From positions 202,910 through 218,146 of the forward strand of contig MU646686.1 of assembly GCA_026770585.1 (NCBI GenBank): a stretch of 15,237 nt of DNA, given 5' to 3'. Numbering within the stretch: the first letter of the stretch is position 1; each line of letters opens with the position of its first letter. The position numbers and the translations under genes were made by a program. This document shows positions 7,796 to 14,000 of this stretch, in pieces. The notes below the pieces were generated by a model that worked only from the letters and a program-made list of their open reading frames with translations, did no database searches and was not told the origin of the DNA. Source of the stretch: Baffinella frigidus (taxonomy: Eukaryota > Cryptophyceae > Cryptomonadales > Baffinellaceae).

Positions 7796-8005
7796 CTTTG
7801 TGGAACAGGGCAGAAGGACCAGGTCGCAGGGGGGCAAAGTGAAAAAAAAACGTCAACTTTTGACACCAAAACGCCAAAGGTGGATTTACTTTTGACAGAA
7901 ATCGCCAAAAGTGGCCCTGGTCAAATCGAAAATCGAAAATCCAACGCCTGTCTTTTTCAGAAGGCTGAGCAGCGCGTGCATACTCCCCAGAACAGCGCGA
8001 TAAAG
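7796..8005. promoter_or_regulatory. Divergent intergenic region, probable bidirectional promoter
   Basis: Only 210 bp separate the start codon of the minus-strand RCC1 gene from that of the plus-strand ankyrin gene. The stretch holds an A-run, repeated motifs AACTTTTGACA / TACTTTTGACAG, two GCCAAA(A/G)GTGG copies, and CTGTCTTTTTCAG, which could be a 5'-UTR acceptor. No TATA-like box is convincing. The role is inferred from geometry only. Confidence 0.6.
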
Positions 8006-8083
8006 ATGCCCATTATCAAAGGAGACGGCGCGAAGGGGAAGGAGGCAATCTACGGGTGGGAAAAGCAGACACAAATCGAGCAG
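8006..8083 (+). CDS. Ankyrin gene, exon 1
   Basis: There are 26 codons from the ATG (AAAGATGCCC) to GAGCAG|GTCCCC, phase 0. It encodes MPIIKGDGAKGKEAIYGWEK and TQIEQ. I call it because it joins without a break to exon 2 (TQIEQ|EEVKAF) as one charged helix. It is the least certain exon, since no known domain supports it. Confidence 0.65.
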
Positions 8084-11000
8084 GTCCCCCGCCCTCTCCC
8101 CTCACCCACCCAGGAGCGCTGGCTGGCGCCTCGCACGCACCCTGGACACGGGTGCTGGGGCGGTAACGAGCCCGTGGGGTTTGTAGGAAGATGGTTGTGC
8201 AGGTGTACACCTATTCTCCGGGCTGGCGGAGGCGACAGTGCGTGAGGGTGAGGCGTTCGACCCAGACTTCGGTTGTGGTGCAACTCCAACGCCTTGAGCC
8301 CGCTCGTCGGTTCTAGCACTGCACCGCGATTCATCTGGTCGTCCGATGCGCTCCACGCGGGAGACGAGGAGCTGGCGGCGCCCCTAGATCGGTGCTGAGA
8401 ATCTCTTGCATCTGAGCACCTGCCGGCAATTTGCGGCAAAACCAGAACCCCAAACCCTGAACGCCAAACCCCAAACCTCAAACCCTAAACCCTAAACCCT
8501 AAACCTGAATCAGGAGGAGGTGAAGGCGTTTCTGGACAAGGAGTGGCGGAACAAGATGTCAAAGAAGCGCGAGGTCTGCCACCAACCACACAGAGGGCTT
8601 TATCCGGGGAAACCTATTTTTCTTTAGTTTGATAGCAAGGAAAATTACTATTGTCGATCTGGGCTTCGCGCGGAATCGAGGTCAGGTCAGGAAATCAGGA
8701 AATTTTCCAAAAAATGGACATTTATGCTATCTTAGGCACGGTTTTTATCTCAAAATAGCATCTCCCACCCATAAGATGACACAAAAAGACAAAAGAATGA
8801 AAAAATGTTGCTGACCTGACCTCGATTTTTTCCGCGCGGAGCCCAGATCGACAATACACAAATACTTTAATATTACTAATAAGAACGAATTGTGTAGTAA
8901 TTTTCCTTGCCATCAAACTAAAGAAAAATAGGTTTCCCCGGATAAGGCTACCAAGGGATTTTCGTGCACTCAGTGCCCGAGTTTCCGTTACCTTATCCGC
9001 AGGAACCCCCAGATGCCCCTACGGATTGCCTACTGTAGGGTCCTAGGTCTTATCGCTTAGGGGTTATTCAAAATCCCTTCGAAGTCCGCTGTGTGGCCTC
9101 AGCCTGAGCAAGTCGTCGAATTTGAGGTCACGTATTTCCCTTGGAGGCCGCCGGATTCCGGCGTCCGTGGAGCCATTTCGTCTCGAAATTGAAAATCGAA
9201 AATCATCGATTTGCTCAGCCTGTGAGGGTTGGTGGTGTTGACCAATCCTCCCCTCCTCTGGTACTAATCCTGCTGGTTTAGCCAACCTTGTCGGAACAAG
9301 ATGTCAAAGAAGTGCGAGGTTGGTTGACAGCCGTATATATTCATAGGCTTGCAACCTATAATTAGTTTTGTAAAGTAACTCGTTTCTGGTACAAATTATA
9401 AAACAAGACCTCGTTTAAAAAGGAATTGGAGCCCTTTTTAGTTTTAAATGGACCTTGTTTTATAATTTGTACCAGAACGAGTTGCTTTACAAAACTAATT
9501 ATAGGTTGCGCCGCTATTAATATACTCTTACACAGATGTTTTTCTAAGTCCACTGTTTTGGGGATAAGTCGATTCCCGGCGGTTGGTACCAAGATGGCAG
9601 AGTGGTAATAACGTCTCTCATCCTCCCCTCCTCCGGTACTAATCCTGCTGGTTTAGTTACAATCCTGGTACAAATCCCGCCCGGTTCAGTCATCCGTGGC
9701 TGAAGATTTCAAGGAAGCGCGAGGTCTGTTGTCCAATCCTCTCCTTCCCTGGTGGAAGTTGGTTCAACGTCGACGGTTCTGGCTCAAAACGTTACTTTTT
9801 GACCGTGTCCCCTGAAATCTGTAAACCGTTCTACTAACCCTACCTGGATGGCAAAGAAGCGCGAGGTCGGTTGGCTAATCCACTCCGAGCCAGAACTTTT
9901 CACCTAAGTCAACTCCCCCTTGAAAACCACAGCCTTGAGTCAAATGCCAGCTCCCAGAGCCGGTCCATCTAAACGAAATGGCAACTTACTGCCGAGGATC
10001 AGGTTTGTTGACTTGAAGTAAAAGATCCTGGCTGGCATTGCAATCCTCTCCTTCGGTGGAGCGAATCCGGGAAGACTTCACCGATTCTTGGGCTCCAAGG
10101 TTCCGAGGTGTCGAGGTTATGTGTACCAGGAAATTCATTTGTGGGGGGTTGTAATTATTACTGCTACAAATAACCTCTGAACCTGGACAAGCCGTGGGGG
10201 GGCAGGAGGTCGAAGAAGAGGGAGGTCAGTTCACTAATCGATTCCCGGTACTAATCACCGGTACCAACCGTGCCCAGTTTAGTTAACCGCCCGGGTGCGA
10301 AAAAATCCTGGTGCGAACCAAGAGTCTCTCCATGCACTTATCTCAGAAAACGAGTTCTTAAACTCGTTTTCTTAAGTCAATTCCCCTACAAATTCGTCAA
10401 CTTATGCGGAGAGTAAAGAATAAGTTGACGAATTTGTAGAGGAATTGACTTAAGAAAACGAGTTTTAGAACTCATTTTCTGAGATAAGCACGCAGCCTGC
10501 GCCTCGTACGGGGACGCTCAGGCAAATAATTCCCAAATTCAGATATATCTTACGTAGGAAATTACTTAAAATAGTTATAAAGATATTACTATGAGATACG
10601 CAACGTTTCGCTGCGCACGTCCGTGAACCGGCGCGTTCTCGCAACCGTTCGCAGGTCGAGATGGGGCAGGCGCTGCGCGACGCGGCCAAGTCAGGGGACG
10701 CGCATACCATCCGCGCCCTCCTCGATGCGGGCGTGCCTGTCGACCACTGCGGTACGACACGTGTTGGACACACCCACGGGAGGGTCAGACACACCCAGGG
10801 GAGGGTCAGAAACACCCACAACAGTGTTAGACACATCCACACGAGTGTTGGACACACCCGAAGCAGTGTTAGACACACCCACAGGAGGGTCAGACACACC
10901 CACACGAGGGTCAGACACGCGGCCAAGTCAGGGGACGCGCACACCATCCGCGCCCTCCTCGACGCGGGCGTGCCTGTCGACCACTGCGGTACGACACGTG

Positions 11001-14000
11001 TTGGACACACCCACGGGAGGGTCAGACACACCCAGGGGAGGGTCAGAAACACCCACAACAGTGTTAGACACATCCACAGGAGGGTCAGACACACCCACAC
11101 GAGTGTCAGACACGCGGCAAAGTCAGGGGACGCGCACACGATCCGCGCCCTCCTCGACGCGGGCGTGCCTGTCGACCACTGCGGTACGACACGTGTTGGG
11201 CACACCCACACCAGTGTTAGACACACCCAAATCAGTGTTAGAAACACCCACGGGAGGCGTGCCCGTCGACCACTGCGGTCCCCGCCCCTTACACCCGAAA
11301 CCATAACCCCAGACCTTAAACCCCAAGCCCCAAACCCCAAACCCGGAACCCTGAGCCCGCAACTCGAAACCTGGAACCCCAAACCCCAAACCCCAATCCT
11401 CAAACCCTAAACCCCAAACCCCTAAACCTCAAACCCTAAACCCCAAACCCACCCAAAACCTTAACCCCAGCCCTTAACCCCCCAAAACGTCTGCAGTGGA
11501 CCACGGGAACACGGGTCTGCAACAACCCCTGACACCTAACCCCAAAACCCCAAAAGCCAAACCCTAAACCGGAAATCCTGAGCCGAAAGCCCCAAAGCAG
11601 GGGACCACGGAAACATGGCGTGGCACCCGACACCCCGGAACCCTGCACCCCAAACCTTGAACCCTCACCGTTGAACCTTCACCCCTCATGCGTGGTCGTT
11701 GAACAGGGAATCCGAAAACCTACCCCACAGGCTGACACCTAACCCCAAAACCCCAAAACCCCAAAACCCCAAAACCCTAAGCCGGAAACCCAAAACCCAA
11801 AAAAATAAAGCAGGGGACTACGGGAACACGGCTCTGCACCAACTCCTGACGCCTAACCCCAAAACCCCAAAACCAAAACCCTAAACCCCAAACCCACCCA
11901 AACCCTTAACCCCAAACTCTCAAGCATGCACCCACAACCAGGTGACCCTAAACCGCAACCAACAAACTTTGAACCTTGAACCCTAACAACAAAACGCAAA
12001 GCAGGGGACTACGGGAACACGGCTTTGAACCAACCCCTGACGCCTAACCCCAAAACCCCAAACCCCAAACCCTAAGCCGAAACCCAAACCCTAAGCCGGA
12101 AACCTTACACCCTAATTCGTGGCGTGCCAAAGCAGGGGACCACGGGAACACGGCACTGCACCCGAGACCCCAGACCCTAAGCCGAAACCCAAACGCTAAG
12201 CCGGAAACCTTACACCATAATTCGTGGCGTGCAAAGCAGGGGACCTAAGCTCCAAACCCCAAACCCCAAACCCCAAACCCCAAACCCCAAACCCCAAACC
12301 CCAAACCCCAAACCCCAAACCCCAAACCCACCCAAAACCTTGACTTCAACCCCTAACCCCAAACAACGCCGGCAGGGGACCACGGGTACTTTGCGTTTTG
12401 TTGTTTGGGTTCAAGGTCTAAAGTTTGGTGGTTGCGGTTCAGGGTCACCTGCTTGTGGGTGTATGCTTAGACCTTGAACCCTAACAACAAAACGCAAAGC
12501 AGGGGACCACGGGAACACGGCTTTGCACTACGCGGCGCGTGAGGGGCGCAAGGAGGCCGCCCAGGTGAACAAAACAACCCTACACCCTACACCCTACATA
12601 CACCCTACACCCTACATCCTACCCTACACCCTATACCCTACACCCGACACCCGACACCCGACACCCTACACCCTACACCCTACACCCTACACCCTACACC
12701 CTATACCCTACACCCTACACCCTACACCCTACGTCTAACCCGAAAACCCCTCATCAGGTGCTCGTGTGGGCGCGCGCCAACGTCAACAAGCGCAACAAGG
12801 TCTACCATTTTAGCTACCCTTTCGTACTTGGTTTTATGCGCCAATAAGTTTTTTGGCGAGCCCAGTTTTACTCAGGCAGAGCTAGAAGGTATCACCCGGG
12901 GGGGCTACCTTCTGGCATAAGAATGCTTCGCTCGTGAGGGCGATGGCAGGCCTGTTGTGTGGGCAGCACACACCAGCCCGCAGGAGTTTAGGGTGTAGGG
13001 TGTACGGTGTAGGGTGTAGGGTGCAGGGTGTAGGGTGTAGGGCTGAGGGTGTGGGGTGTAGGGTGTAGGGTGTAGGGTATAGGGTGCAGGGTATAGGGTG
13101 TGATCACCAGCCCGCAGGAGTGAAGGACATCTATCGTTTCGCATACCCCCCGATTGCACTTTTGTACCAGAGTTCCTATCCACAAGTTTTACATGGCGAG
13201 CCCAGATTTCGCCGGACGTGGTTGTCAAGGTGGCGGCCACCTTGACAGCCACGTCTGAGATTTTTTGGCATTGCCTAGGACCTCCTACCGTAGGCCGAGG
13301 GATCCTAGGACCAAAAAATCTCGGGTGCCTCCAGCGGAGGCACCCGGAGCCGCTCCGCTCCGAGCACCTCCTGTGCTGGGTTTATCCGGGGAAATCTATT
13401 TTTTCTTTCAGTTGATGGCAACGAAAATTACTACACAATTCGTTCTTATTAGTAATATAAGAGAATCTGTGTAGTAATTTTGATTGCCATCAAATGACAG
13501 AAAAATAGGTTTCCCCGGATAAGGGTGATGCACAACACCGTCGCGGCCACCGAGGAAGGGCTCCAGGAGTGGGGGACTCAGGCAGAGCGAGGGAGTGGAG
13601 GATCACTGCGTCTGGACGCAGGCCGTCCAGGTGCTCGTGTGGGCGCGCGCCAACGTCATCAATGAAAATTACTACACGAATGCTTTAATATTACTAGTAA
13701 AACTCGTTCTGTGTAGTAAATTTCGTTGCTAGAAAGTTTTACATTCAAACCGTTTTCCATTGAGATCCCTGCGTCTGGGGGTGCGTGGGTGCGTGAGCGC
13801 TCGTACGGTGGGGGGTACACAGGACTTGCGGACGCCAGCACTTGGCTTATCAAAAATGTTGACTCATCAGCAAAAGTTGACTAATCGACTCTCTTGTGCG
13901 CAGGACCTTCGGACGCCGCTGCACTGGGCGGCAGCGAACGGGAGCGCGAGCGTGGTGCGCCTTCTTGCGGCAGCGGTCCAACCCCGAAACCCGAAATCCG

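Noticed and set aside
7655-8245. 196-codon plus-strand frame overlapping the RCC1 exon 1 and the promoter
   Set aside because: Its first part is antisense to the RCC1 presequence. Only the segment from the ATG at 8006 to 8083 is kept, because it splices in phase to exon 2.
8050-8481. Minus-strand frame of 143 codons in ankyrin intron 1
   Set aside because: No recognisable domain; it lies opposite the inferred intron and ends in heptamer repeats.
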